Shown here in pieces: positions 35,342 through 44,190 of a DNA stretch of 64,000 bases. This DNA comes from Caballeronia temeraria (GTDB taxonomy: Bacteria; Pseudomonadota; Gammaproteobacteria; Burkholderiales; Burkholderiaceae), in assembly GCF_001544795.2 (NCBI RefSeq), contig NZ_FCOI02000010.1, positions 124,001 to 188,000 of the forward strand, in the 5' to 3' direction. The notes below the pieces were generated by a model. It did not search any database. It worked only from the letters and a program-made list of their open reading frames with translations, and was not told the DNA's origin. Position 1 is the stretch's first letter, and every line of letters begins with the position of its first letter. The translations under genes and the position numbers were made by a program.

Positions 35342-37207
35342 ATGCCTTTGCCTACCGCCCCAACCAAGCTCGGCCATCTCCTTCCGGCTGAAGAATACAA
35401 GGCCAAAGCCCGGCCTTCGAAACAGTCGAAAAAACAGGCTACGGCGAGCGATGACGACGCCTACGGCGCGGCCGAGACCGTCGCCGCCGAGCGTCCCGCC
35501 ACGAACGCGGCGCACACGCTGCGCTCGATCGCGAGCGAGGTGCTGACCCAGATTCCGGCCGAACCGCACGTTGAAGCGGTCGTGCCGCCGCCTGCGCCGG
35601 GCACCGTGCCCGTGCGCGGCCGAAAATCGAAACAGACCGCGGCGCTCCTGCAGCCCGCGCCGGCTGCGCGCGCCACGCCGGAACCTGTCGAAGCCCGCTC
35701 CGAGCGCGCCGAAACGCCCGTCGCGACCGAAGCACCCGCGCCCGCCACGGCGCGGGACACGCGCGCACAGAACAAACGCCGCAAGGGCACGGCGGCCGAA
35801 GCCGAACTGCGCAAGCTTTTCGTGCTCGACACCAATGTGCTGATGCACGACCCGAGCTCGCTCTTCCGCTTCGAGGAACACGACGTCTATCTGCCGATGA
35901 TGACGTTGGAAGAACTCGACAACCACAAGAAGGGCATGTCGGAAGTGGCGCGCAACGCGCGTCAGGTGAGCCGCACGCTCGATGCGCTCGTCGCGCACGC
36001 GGGCAATGCCAGCAAGATGGCCGAAGGCCTGCCGCTCGCCGCGCAAGGCAATCGCGACGCGCTCGGCCGTCTCTACTTCCAGACGACGCTCACGGACATC
36101 GAGCCGGTGGAAGGCTTGCCGGTCGGCAAGGCGGACAACCAGATTCTCGGCGTCGTGCGCGCGTTGCAGAAGGAACGGCCGGATCGCCAGGTCGTGCTGG
36201 TGTCGAAAGACATCAACATGCGCATCAAGGCGCATGCGCTCGGCCTGCCCGCCGAAGACTACTTCAACGATCAGGTTCTGGAAGACAAGGATCTGCTCTA
36301 CTCGGGCGTGCGCGCGCTGCCGCAGGACTTCTGGACCAAGCACGCGAAGGGCATGGAGAGCTGGCAGGACACCAAGACCGGCACGACGTATTACCGCGTG
36401 ACCGGGCCGCTGTGTCCGTCGATGCTGGTCAACGAGTTCGTCTATCTCGAACCGCAGAACGGCGAGCCGTCGTTTCATGCGGTCGTGCGCGAGCTGAACG
36501 GCAAGACCGCGCTGCTGCAGACGCTGCGCGACTACGGTCATCACAAGAACAATGTGTGGGGCATCACCGCGCGCAATCGCGAGCAGAATTTCGCCCTCAA
36601 TCTGTTGATGAATCCGGAAGTCGATTTCGTCACGCTGCTCGGTCAGGCCGGCACCGGCAAGACGCTGATGGCGCTCGCCGCCGGCCTCGCGCAAGTGCTC
36701 GACGACAAGCGCTACAACGAGATCATCGTGACGCGCGCGACGGTTCCGGTCGGCGAGGACATCGGTTTTCTGCCGGGCACGGAGGAAGAGAAGATGCAGC
36801 CGTGGATGGGCGCATTCGACGACAACCTCGAAGTCCTCCAGAAAACCGACGACGCCGCCGGCGAATGGGGCCGCGCCGCGACGCAGGAGCTGATCCGTTC
36901 GCGCCTGAAGGTGAAGAGCATGAACTTCATGCGCGGCCGCACGTTCGTCGACAAGTACGTGATCATCGACGAGGCGCAAAATCTGACGCCGAAGCAGATG
37001 AAAACGCTCGTCACGCGCGCGGGTCCGGGCACGAAGATCATCTGTCTTGGCAATATCGCGCAGATCGACACGCCTTATCTGACGGAAGGCAGCTCGGGTC
37101 TCACGTATGTCGTCGATCGCTTCAAGGGCTGGACGCACAGCGGCCATGTGACGCTCGCGCGTGGTGAGCGCTCGCGTCTCGCCGATTACGCGTCGGACAT
37201 TCTGTAG
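35342..37207 (+). CDS. PIN-PhoH family ATPase/ribonuclease
   Basis: A 621-residue protein. ATG 35342 (MPLPTAPTKLGHLLP) follows GAGGGAA. Residues 1-155 are low-complexity, rich in Ala, Pro, Glu and Arg, and probably disordered. A PIN nuclease domain begins at FVLDTNVLMHDP (D163) and a PhoH ATPase domain lies about 415-615, with Walker A GQAGTGKT at 434-441 and Walker B VIIDEAQNL. PIN-PhoH (PhoH2/YlaK-type) proteins are reported to unwind and cut RNA. The long disordered head is unusual compared with the roughly 440-residue core. Confidence 0.9.
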   Translation: MPLPTAPTKLGHLLPAEEYKAKARPSKQSKKQATASDDDAYGAAETVAAERPATNAAHTLRSIASEVLTQIPAEPHVEAVVPPPAPGTVPVRGRKSKQTAALLQPAPAARATPEPVEARSERAETPVATEAPAPATARDTRAQNKRRKGTAAEAELRKLFVLDTNVLMHDPSSLFRFEEHDVYLPMMTLEELDNHKKGMSEVARNARQVSRTLDALVAHAGNASKMAEGLPLAAQGNRDALGRLYFQTTLTDIEPVEGLPVGKADNQILGVVRALQKERPDRQVVLVSKDINMRIKAHALGLPAEDYFNDQVLEDKDLLYSGVRALPQDFWTKHAKGMESWQDTKTGTTYYRVTGPLCPSMLVNEFVYLEPQNGEPSFHAVVRELNGKTALLQTLRDYGHHKNNVWGITARNREQNFALNLLMNPEVDFVTLLGQAGTGKTLMALAAGLAQVLDDKRYNEIIVTRATVPVGEDIGFLPGTEEEKMQPWMGAFDDNLEVLQKTDDAAGEWGRAATQELIRSRLKVKSMNFMRGRTFVDKYVIIDEAQNLTPKQMKTLVTRAGPGTKIICLGNIAQIDTPYLTEGSSGLTYVVDRFKGWTHSGHVTLARGERSRLADYASDIL

Positions 37208-37231
37208 GCCCGGCATCATCGCGATGAAACG

Positions 37232-37265
37232 GCCCGGCGGAACGATCCGCCGGGCTTTTTTTTCA
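37232..37265 (+). terminator. intrinsic terminator of the PIN-PhoH gene
   Basis: GCCCGGCGG pairs with CCGCCGGGC around a short loop (37232-37255), followed by a run of nine T residues. It lies 24 bases after the stop codon. Confidence 0.9.
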
Positions 37266-37399
37266 TCTGAACGTTCCGCGGCGGCAACACTTACAGCGGA
37301 AACTTCATGTAAATCCTCAAGACATCTTGCCGCACGCCCGTGGCACGGATTAGTATCGGCACACTGTCCTTCCGGGCGAGCTTTCGCTCGTCTATTTCA

Positions 37400-38290
37400 A
37401 TGCGTCGAATCTGGCTACCGCTTTTCGTTACCGTGCTGCTCGCCGCGTGTGGAACCGCGCCGCAGCAGGCCACGCGCAAGCCCGCCGCCAGCACGAGCGC
37501 CAACCGCACTTACAGTCCTTCGCCCGGCTTTCCGAATTTCGTCGATCACAGTGTCGGGCGCGAGGAAATCTCCATTCAGGCGATGTCGCTCGTCGGCGTG
37601 CCCTACCGCTGGGGCGGCAACACGCCCGATGCAGGCTTCGATTGCAGCGGGCTCGTGCGATATGTCGTCGACCGCGCGGCATCGGTGAATCTGCCGCGCA
37701 CGACCGCCGATATGAGTTCGCGCGGTGAATCCGTCGAACCGGATGAGATCGCGCCGGGCGACCTGATCTTCTTCAATACGACCGGACGGCCGCATTCGCA
37801 CGTCGGCATCTATGTCGGCAAGCTGCGCTTCGTGAATGCGCCATCGACGGGCGGCACCGTGCGGCTCGACTATCTGACGAACCCGTATTGGGCGAAGCGT
37901 TTCGATGGCATCCGCCGCGTCGCGCCGCCGAAAGCCGCGCCTGCGCCGTTCGATGCGCCGACCTACATCGCGTCGCCCGCTCCCGTCCAGACGCCTGTGC
38001 CTGTGCCTGTGCCTGTGCCTGAGCCCGCGCCCGCGCCCGCTCCGGCGAACGCGGATGCCTTCGAGCCGCCGCCTTCGACGCTCAACGCGGCGCAACGTCA
38101 GGCCCGGGCCGCGGGCGCCACGACACCGAGCGTCGCGACGATGAATGCATCGTCCGATCCGATTCAGGCGGCCGCCGACGCCTTCGAGCCGCCCGTGCGC
38201 GTCATGCGCGCCTCCACCGGCTCGCTCGCCGCACCCCGCCCCGCGCAGAACGACGATCCCATCGCCCGCTTCGCCACCGGCACGAACTGA
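37400..38290 (+). CDS. NlpC/P60 (C40) cell-wall hydrolase lipoprotein
   Basis: A 296-residue lipoprotein: the signal ends in VLLAAC, so C17 should be lipidated. The NlpC/P60 domain (about residues 52-170) has the catalytic cysteine C82 in GFDCSGLV and histidine H134 in HSHVGIYV, predicting a gamma-D-glutamyl-diaminopimelate endopeptidase. The C-terminal 120 residues are a low-complexity tail with a (PV)n/(PA)n stretch encoded by GTGCCT hexamers (37995-38024) and two copies of ADAFEPP. ATG 37400 is chosen because it opens the lipoprotein signal. Confidence 0.87.
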   Translation: MRRIWLPLFVTVLLAACGTAPQQATRKPAASTSANRTYSPSPGFPNFVDHSVGREEISIQAMSLVGVPYRWGGNTPDAGFDCSGLVRYVVDRAASVNLPRTTADMSSRGESVEPDEIAPGDLIFFNTTGRPHSHVGIYVGKLRFVNAPSTGGTVRLDYLTNPYWAKRFDGIRRVAPPKAAPAPFDAPTYIASPAPVQTPVPVPVPVPEPAPAPAPANADAFEPPPSTLNAAQRQARAAGATTPSVATMNASSDPIQAAADAFEPPVRVMRASTGSLAAPRPAQNDDPIARFATGTN

Positions 38291-38347
38291 CGCGCGCTGC
38301 GCGTCTCTGCTATCGTGTTCGGATCATCTTCGACGGAGCGCAACACC

Positions 38348-39154
38348 ATGGACTTGGGACTCGCGGGCAAGGTCGTCCTGATCACCGGCGGCAGCAAGGG
38401 AATCGGATTCGCATGCGCCAAAGCGTTCGCGAGCGAAGGCGCGAAGGTCGCGATCGTTTCGCGCGATGCCGCGAATCTCGCCCGCGCCCGGGAGCAACTG
38501 GCGAGCGACGGCTATCACGTGCATCTTGCGCGCGCGGATTTGCACGAAGCGCACAGCGCCGAGGATGTCGTCGAGGAAGCGAGCGCCGCGCTCGGACCGA
38601 TCGATATTCTCATCAACAGCGCCGGCGCCGCCCGCCGCTACGATCCCGATACGCTCGATGCCGCCGCCTACAAGGCCGCCATGGACGCCAAGTATTTCGC
38701 CTACGTCTATCCGCAGCAGGTCGTGCTGAAGCGCATGGCCGAGCGCCTTCGCAACGACCCGAACGCCGAGCCTGGCGCGATCGTCAATATCGTGGGAATG
38801 GGCGGGAAGATCGCGACTGACATTCATATCGCGGGCGGCGCGGCCAATGCGGCGCTGATGCTCAACACCGTCGGACTCGCGCATCATTACGCGAAACTGG
38901 GCATCCGCATCAACGCGATCAATCCCGGCGCGACGCTCACGGAGCGCGTCGAGGAAGCGCTCGAACTGGAGGCGCAGCGGCAAGGCGTGACGCGCGATCA
39001 GGTGCTCGCCGACAGCCAGGCCAAAGTGCCGCTCGGACGTTACGCGAAACCGGAGGAAATCGCCGACGTGGCGCTCTTTCTGGCAAGCCGCCGCGCGAGT
39101 TACGTGTCGGGCGCGATCATTCCGATGGACGGAGTGTCGTCGCCGATCATCTGA
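38348..39154 (+). CDS. SDR-fold protein lacking the YxxxK catalytic motif
   Basis: A 268-residue short-chain dehydrogenase/reductase-like protein. The cofactor loop TGGSKGIG (residues 13-20), the NSAG motif and the C-terminal LASRRASYVSGAIIPMDG are normal. At the active site, where Y-x-x-x-K is expected before AAL, the sequence reads AGGAANAAL, so Tyr is Gly and Lys is Asn. It therefore probably binds nucleotide but may not act as a classical oxidoreductase. It stands between the C40 lipoprotein and the convergent PiT gene. Its substrate is unknown. Confidence 0.85.
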   Translation: MDLGLAGKVVLITGGSKGIGFACAKAFASEGAKVAIVSRDAANLARAREQLASDGYHVHLARADLHEAHSAEDVVEEASAALGPIDILINSAGAARRYDPDTLDAAAYKAAMDAKYFAYVYPQQVVLKRMAERLRNDPNAEPGAIVNIVGMGGKIATDIHIAGGAANAALMLNTVGLAHHYAKLGIRINAINPGATLTERVEEALELEAQRQGVTRDQVLADSQAKVPLGRYAKPEEIADVALFLASRRASYVSGAIIPMDGVSSPII

Positions 39155-39193
39155 CGCGCTGCGGGCCCGGAACAAGCCCGCAGGCGGAACGAA

Positions 39194-40204
39194 TCAAAGG
39201 AAGCGGTGGCCGATCCACCAGCCGGCTGCCGCCAGCGCGGCGGATGCGGGAATGGTCAGAATCCATGCCCACACGATATTGCCCGCGACGCCCCAGCGCA
39301 CTGCGCTGAACTTCTGCGTCGCGCCAACGCCGACGATCGCGCCGGTGATCGTATGCGTCGTCGACACGGGAATGCCGAGGAAGGACGCGACGAAAAGCGT
39401 GATCGCCCCGCCCGTCTCCGCGCAAAATCCGCCGACGGGCTTCAGCTTCGTGATCTTCTGGCCCATCGTGCGCACGATGCGCCAGCCGCCGAAGAGCGTG
39501 CCGAGACCCATCGACAGATAGCACAGGCCGATCACCCAGATCGGCGGCGCATCGGCGGTGGCGGACGCATAGCCGGTCGCGATCAGCAGCATCCAGATGA
39601 TGCCGATGGTCTTCTGTGCATCGTTGCCGCCGTGGCCGAGCGAATACAGCCCCGCCGAGACGAGCTGCATGCGGCGGAAACGCCGGTCGACCTTGGACGG
39701 CGGCGTGCGGAAATACAGCCACGACACGAGCAGCATGAAGAACGAGCCGAGCACGAAGCCGAGCAGCGGCGAGATGAAAATGAACGCGACCGTCTTCAGC
39801 AGTCCGTCCCAGTTGAGCGATCCCCAGCCCGACTTCGCGAGCGCCGCGCCGACGAGGCCGCCGATGAGCGCGTGCGACGAACTCGAGGGAATGCCGTAGA
39901 TCCAGGTGACGATGTTCCAGCCGATCGCGCCGACGAGCGCACCGAAGATGACGTAGTGATCGACGATTCCCGGATCGATCGTGCCTTTGCCAACGGTGGC
40001 GGCGACTTTCAGGTGAAAGATGAAATACGCGATGACGTTGAACGCGGCGGCAAACGCGACGGCCTGCTGCGGCTTCAGCACGCCGGTCGAGACGACCGTG
40101 GCGATGGAATTGGCAGCGTCGTGAAAGCCGTTCATGAAGTCGAACGCGAGCGCGACGATGACGAGCAAGGAGACTGCCCAAATGGCGAGTTGAATCGAAT
40201 GCAT
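39194..40204 (-). CDS. pitA: inorganic phosphate transporter, PiT family
   Basis: A 336-residue membrane protein with about ten hydrophobic segments. The two PiT signature regions are visible: FMNGFHDAANSIAT near the N-terminus and LGHGGNDAQKTIGI in the second half. It takes up metal-phosphate complexes with protons. The DUF47 gene lies 112 bases upstream on the same strand, the usual pairing for this low-affinity system. The gene symbol is given by family. Confidence 0.9.
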   Translation of the reverse strand: MHSIQLAIWAVSLLVIVALAFDFMNGFHDAANSIATVVSTGVLKPQQAVAFAAAFNVIAYFIFHLKVAATVGKGTIDPGIVDHYVIFGALVGAIGWNIVTWIYGIPSSSSHALIGGLVGAALAKSGWGSLNWDGLLKTVAFIFISPLLGFVLGSFFMLLVSWLYFRTPPSKVDRRFRRMQLVSAGLYSLGHGGNDAQKTIGIIWMLLIATGYASATADAPPIWVIGLCYLSMGLGTLFGGWRIVRTMGQKITKLKPVGGFCAETGGAITLFVASFLGIPVSTTHTITGAIVGVGATQKFSAVRWGVAGNIVWAWILTIPASAALAAAGWWIGHRFL

Positions 40205-40316
40205 CAGTTGGTGTTGTTTTGCCCGGTCATGAAAAACAATGCCGGTTTGTCGTCCCGGTTTGATCGTGTCCCGCCGCGCGCGGGCCTGCCGCGCGCCGGG
40301 GGCTCGGACGGCTAGG

Positions 40317-40943
40317 TCAGGCGTTTTCCAGCACGATGCCTTCGATGATGTTCGCGACGTCTTCGCACTTGTCGGTGATCGTCTCGAGCAACTCGTAAAT
40401 CGCCTTCAGCTTGATGAGCGTCTTGACGTCGTCTTCCTCGCGGAAGAGTTTCGACATGGCCGAGCGCAGCACGCGGTCGGCATCCGACTCCAGACGGTCG
40501 ATTTCCTCGCAAATCTTCAGGATCTCGCTCGCGCGCTTCATGTCCGCCAGCAATTCGACCGCCTTCTGCACGCGCGTGACCGTGCCCGTGCAGATGTGCG
40601 CGAGCTGGCTCGCTTCCGACGTCACGGCACGCACGTCGTACAGCGAAATGGCCGTGGCGACGTCCTCCATCAGATCGAGGATGTCGTCCATCGTCGTGAT
40701 GAGCTTGTGAATTTCGTCGCGGTCGAGCGGCGTGATGAACGTCTTGTGCAGCAGGTCGATGGTCTCGTGCGTGAGCTTGTCGGCGCGCTTTTCGTTCGCC
40801 TGCACGTTCTGCTTGTGAACCTCGGCTTCGTCGAGGTTGTCGATCAGCAGCTCGAGCTCGCGGCTCGCGTCGACCATGCACTTTGCGTGCGCGTTGAAGA
40901 TCTCGAAAAATTTGCCCTCGGTGGGCATGAAACGACCGAACAT
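40317..40943 (-). CDS. DUF47/PhoU-like protein, partner of PiT
   Basis: A 208-residue all-helical protein of the DUF47 family, related to PhoU. Its N-terminus FGRFMPTEGKFFEIF and the acidic motif TTMDDILDLMEDVA are typical. DUF47 genes almost always sit beside pit genes and are thought to regulate or assist the transporter. The start ATG 40943 is clear. It is the first gene of the pair on the minus strand. Confidence 0.9.
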   Translation of the reverse strand: MFGRFMPTEGKFFEIFNAHAKCMVDASRELELLIDNLDEAEVHKQNVQANEKRADKLTHETIDLLHKTFITPLDRDEIHKLITTMDDILDLMEDVATAISLYDVRAVTSEASQLAHICTGTVTRVQKAVELLADMKRASEILKICEEIDRLESDADRVLRSAMSKLFREEDDVKTLIKLKAIYELLETITDKCEDVANIIEGIVLENA

Positions 40944-41083
40944 GAAAATCCCGATAAATGGGTCAATCTGAGTCAGACATCAAACTGACATATTGTACCT
41001 GCGCGCACTTGCCGGCGCACCGCGCGCATCTGACGCGCGGCTGCGACGGTGGCGGACTCTTGACAGCGGATGCGGTGGATGAG

Positions 41084-42472
41084 TTATTCGCCGCCGTAGA
41101 AGTTTTGCGCGCCGGCGAAGTTGTCGAACTTCGTGTATTGACCGTGGAACGTCAGACGAACTGGGCCGATCGGGCCGTTACGCTGCTTGCCGATGATGAT
41201 TTCCGCCGTGCCCTTGTCGGGGCTGTCGGGGTTGTAGACTTCATCGCGATAGATGAAGAGGATCACGTCCGCGTCCTGTTCGATAGCGCCCGATTCCCGC
41301 AAGTCCGACATGATCGGCCGCTTGTTCGGACGTTGCTCGAGACCACGATTCAACTGCGACAACGCGATCACGGGCACGTCGAGTTCCTTGGCGAGACTCT
41401 TGAGCGAACGCGAGATTTCGGAGATCTCGGTCGCACGGTTTTCGCCGCCGCCCGAACCCGACATCAGCTGCAGATAATCGACGATGATCAGCCCGAGCTT
41501 GCCGCATTGCCGCGACAGACGCCGCGCGCGCGAGCGCAGCTCCATCGGATTCAGGCCGCCGGTTTCATCGATGAAAAGTTGCGCCTCGCTCATTTTTTGC
41601 ACGGCGTGCGTGAGCTTCGGCCAATCCTCGTCCGTGAGACGGCCCGTACGCATGCGATGCTGGTCCAGCCGGCCGACGGAGCCGAGCATACGCATGGTCA
41701 GTTGCGTGCCGGGCATTTCCATCGAGAACACCGCGACCGGCAAACCGTACTCCACCGCCACGTATTCGCCGATGTTCATCGAGAAAGCCGTCTTACCCAT
41801 CGACGGGCGCCCCGCTACGATGATCAGTTCGCCGCCGTGCATACCCGAGGTCATGCGGTCGAGGTCGACGAAGCCCGTGGGCGTGCCGGTCACGTCGCTT
41901 GGATTGGCGGTGTGATACAGCGTGTCGATACGCTCCACGACCTGCGTCAAGAGCGGCCCGATCTCCAGAAAACCCTGCGTGCCGCGCGCGCCGTCTTCGG
42001 CGATCGAGAACACGCGCGCTTCGGCTTCGTCGAGAATCTGACGGACTTCCTTGCCTTGCGGATTGAACGCATCGGCGGAGATTTCATCGGCGACGGACAC
42101 AAGGCGGCGCAGCACCGCGCGATCGCGCACGATTTCCGCGTAGCGGCGGATATTCGCCGCGCTCGGCGTGTTCTGCGCCAGCGCGTTCAGATACGCGAGC
42201 CCGCCCACTTCCTCGGCCTTGCCGGCCATCGTGAGCGCTTCGTAGACGGTGATGACGTCCGCCGGGCGCGTTGAGGCGATCAGCTTGCCGATGTGCTCGT
42301 AAATGATGCGATGGTCATAGCGATAGAAATCGCTCTGATGCATCAGGTCGGCGATGCGGTCCCATGCGGCGTTGTCCAGCAGCAGGCCGCCGATCACGGA
42401 TTGTTCGGCTTCGATCGAATGAGGCGGGACCTTCAGCGCGTCGAGTTGCGGGTCTTTGGACGGTGCGTTCAT
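41084..42472 (-). CDS. dnaB: replicative DNA helicase DnaB
   Basis: A 462-residue hexameric helicase. The N-terminal domain (about 15-120, PPHSIEAEQSVIGGLL) binds primase; the RecA-like motor has Walker A GRPSMGKT at 221-228, Walker B LIIVDYLQLM and the arginine-finger region near the C-terminus (IYRDEVYN onward). No intein is present. It lies downstream of the rplI operon, separated by a terminator and about 120 bases, a frequent neighbour of ribosomal L9 genes. Confidence 0.97.
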   Translation of the reverse strand: MNAPSKDPQLDALKVPPHSIEAEQSVIGGLLLDNAAWDRIADLMHQSDFYRYDHRIIYEHIGKLIASTRPADVITVYEALTMAGKAEEVGGLAYLNALAQNTPSAANIRRYAEIVRDRAVLRRLVSVADEISADAFNPQGKEVRQILDEAEARVFSIAEDGARGTQGFLEIGPLLTQVVERIDTLYHTANPSDVTGTPTGFVDLDRMTSGMHGGELIIVAGRPSMGKTAFSMNIGEYVAVEYGLPVAVFSMEMPGTQLTMRMLGSVGRLDQHRMRTGRLTDEDWPKLTHAVQKMSEAQLFIDETGGLNPMELRSRARRLSRQCGKLGLIIVDYLQLMSGSGGGENRATEISEISRSLKSLAKELDVPVIALSQLNRGLEQRPNKRPIMSDLRESGAIEQDADVILFIYRDEVYNPDSPDKGTAEIIIGKQRNGPIGPVRLTFHGQYTKFDNFAGAQNFYGGE

Positions 42473-42529
42473 GGGGTGGAATTATCGATGAATTCGGCGC
42501 GTAGGAACAACGCTCAGACAAATAAAAAA

Positions 42530-42560
42530 GGCAGGAACCTCGACGGTTCCTGCCCTTCTT
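42530..42560. terminator. terminator of the rpsF-priB-rpsR-rplI operon
   Basis: GGCAGGAACC (42530-42539) pairs with GGTTCCTGCC (42545-42554). On the minus strand it is followed by TTTTTTATTT, giving a strong terminator about 40 bases after rplI. Confidence 0.9.
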
Positions 42561-42595
42561 TCCTGCGCTGCGAGGTGCGAGGCCTCGCCTGAAAC

Positions 42596-43051
42596 TTACG
42601 CGTGCTCGCCGAGCACCGACACCGTGACGTCGACCAGCACGTCCGTGTGCAGCGCCACTTGAACCGGATGATCGCCGACCATCTTGATCGGGCCTTGCGG
42701 CAGACGCACTTGCGCCTTTTCCACTTCCGCGAAGCCTTGCTTCTTCAGCGCGTCAGCGATGTCCGCGTTCGTGACCGAACCGAACAGACGGCCGTCGACG
42801 CCAGCCTTCTGGCCGATCTGAACCGTGAAACCGTTCAGCTTTTCGCCTTGAGCTTCAGCAGCCTTCAGCTTCTCGGCAGCGACCTTTTCGAGTTCGGCGC
42901 GGCGCACTTCGAATTCAGCGATTGCGTCCTTGGTCGCGCGGCGAGCCTTCTTGCCGGGGATCAGGAAGTTACGTGCGTAGCCGTCCTTGACCTTGACGAT
43001 ATCGCCGAGGTTGCCCAGGTTGACGACTTTTTCCAAAAGAATGATTTGCAT
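42596..43051 (-). CDS. rplI: 50S ribosomal protein bL9
   Basis: A 151-residue ribosomal protein. The N-terminal RNA-binding domain ([17 protein letters not shown], then GYARNFLIP) and the long connecting helix (about residues 41-75) leading to the C-terminal domain are intact. It is the last gene of the operon, 28 bases after rpsR. Confidence 0.98.
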   Translation of the reverse strand: MQIILLEKVVNLGNLGDIVKVKDGYARNFLIPGKKARRATKDAIAEFEVRRAELEKVAAEKLKAAEAQGEKLNGFTVQIGQKAGVDGRLFGSVTNADIADALKKQGFAEVEKAQVRLPQGPIKMVGDHPVQVALHTDVLVDVTVSVLGEHA

Positions 43052-43079
43052 TTTTGGCTTTCCTTAGTGCGTCGTCTGA

Positions 43080-43355
43080 TTAGGCCTTGTGCAGGTCGGT
43101 GTACGGCAGGAGCGCGAGGAAACGCGCGCGCTTGATTGCCGTGTCGAGCTGGCGCTGATAGTGCGCCTTCGTGCCAGTCAGACGAGCCGGCGTGATCTTG
43201 CCGTTTTCGCCGATGAAGTCCTTCAGCGTTTCCGTGTCCTTGTAGTCGATGTACTCGACACCGGCTGCCGTGAAACGGCAGAACTTCTTGCGCTTGAAGA
43301 GCGGGTTTTGTTGCTGACGACGCTTGTCGAATTTCTTACCAGTCGGGCGGGGCAT
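43080..43355 (-). CDS. rpsR: 30S ribosomal protein bS18
   Basis: A 91-residue protein with the S18 core [17 protein letters not shown] and [10 protein letters not shown]. It starts two bases after the priB stop. It binds beside bS6 in the small subunit, whose gene is in the same operon. Confidence 0.98.
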   Translation of the reverse strand: MPRPTGKKFDKRRQQQNPLFKRKKFCRFTAAGVEYIDYKDTETLKDFIGENGKITPARLTGTKAHYQRQLDTAIKRARFLALLPYTDLHKA

Positions 43356-43357
43356 GA

Positions 43358-43657
43358 TTAGTCCTTTCCAATGTCCTGCAATTCTGTGATGTGAAACACC
43401 AGGGTTCGTGCGTTACGGCTTCTCTTCGCCAGAAAGCCGGTGAAGCGTGTTTCGACGCCCATCGGACAGCTTTCCAGTCTGCCGCTCGCTTCGCCGGCCG
43501 CGACCGCCTGCAGGGTCAGTTCGATTTTCCGGGCGATGCCCGCCTCGACGACTTCTGCCGCGTGTTGCAACGTGCAGCTTGCGATGGGAATCCCGGCGGG
43601 CGTGTACCGCACCGGTTCGCGTTCCACGACGCTTGCTGTCAGTTGCAGCCGGTTCAC
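43358..43657 (-). CDS. priB: primosomal replication protein N (PriB)
   Basis: A 99-residue single-stranded DNA-binding OB-fold protein that acts with PriA in replication restart. The sequence [21 protein letters not shown] and [10 protein letters not shown] fits PriB. The start is GTG 43657. It is located between rpsF and rpsR, its conserved position in beta- and gamma-proteobacteria. Confidence 0.95.
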   Translation of the reverse strand: MNRLQLTASVVEREPVRYTPAGIPIASCTLQHAAEVVEAGIARKIELTLQAVAAGEASGRLESCPMGVETRFTGFLAKRSRNARTLVFHITELQDIGKD

Positions 43658-43700
43658 TTAAAGTGTTCGTTCCTGGTGGCTTGACAGTTCGAAACTGTCC

Positions 43701-44072
43701 TTAAGCCTGCGCTTCGGACGGCTGGCTAGCCGCCTTCTTGGCTTCTTCGCGCTGCACTTCCTTCATCATCGGCGACGGGCCGGTTTCGGCCTTCTTCATC
43801 TTGACGATGAGGTGACGCAGAACGGCGTCGTTGAACTTGAATGCGTGCTCCAGCTCTTCGAGCGTGGTCTGGTCGCATTCGATGTTCATGCAGACGTAGT
43901 GAGCCTTCGCGAGTTTCTCGATCATGTAGGCCAGCTGGCGGCGGCCCCAGTCCTCGATGCGGTGGATCTGGCCACCGTGCGACGTGATCGTGCTCTTGTA
44001 GCGCTCGATCATTGCGGGCACTTGCTCGCTCTGATCGGGATGCACGATAAAGACGATTTCGTAATGACGCAT
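43701..44072 (-). CDS. rpsF: 30S ribosomal protein bS6
   Basis: A 123-residue ribosomal protein starting [17 protein letters not shown] at ATG 44072, preceded by a good ribosome site (AGGAGTG). The open frame extends upstream but lacks family similarity. The C-terminal tail is Ala/Glu/Lys rich and lacks a poly-glutamate run. It is the first gene of the operon and has a promoter about 65 bases upstream. Confidence 0.97.
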   Translation of the reverse strand: MRHYEIVFIVHPDQSEQVPAMIERYKSTITSHGGQIHRIEDWGRRQLAYMIEKLAKAHYVCMNIECDQTTLEELEHAFKFNDAVLRHLIVKMKKAETGPSPMMKEVQREEAKKAASQPSEAQA

Positions 44073-44136
44073 ATTCACTCCTTGTGGATTAAAGCCACCC
44101 GGGCGTCGGACCGGTGCGGCAAGTGAGAAGCCAAAC

Positions 44137-44166
44137 AGTATATACCTGGCTGACATCTATGCGCAA
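44137..44166 (-). promoter_or_regulatory. promoter of the rpsF operon
   Basis: On the minus strand TTGCGC (44161-44166) and TATACT (44137-44142) are separated by 18 bases and lie about 65 bases before rpsF. The -10 is close to consensus. Confidence 0.55.
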
Positions 44167-44190
44167 GGCTTTGGCTGGGTTTTCAAGCAC

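Noticed and set aside
35087..37219. 710-codon minus-strand frame over the PIN-PhoH gene
   Set aside because: Shadow of a well-defined gene; the frame also runs over the structured RNA and terminators.
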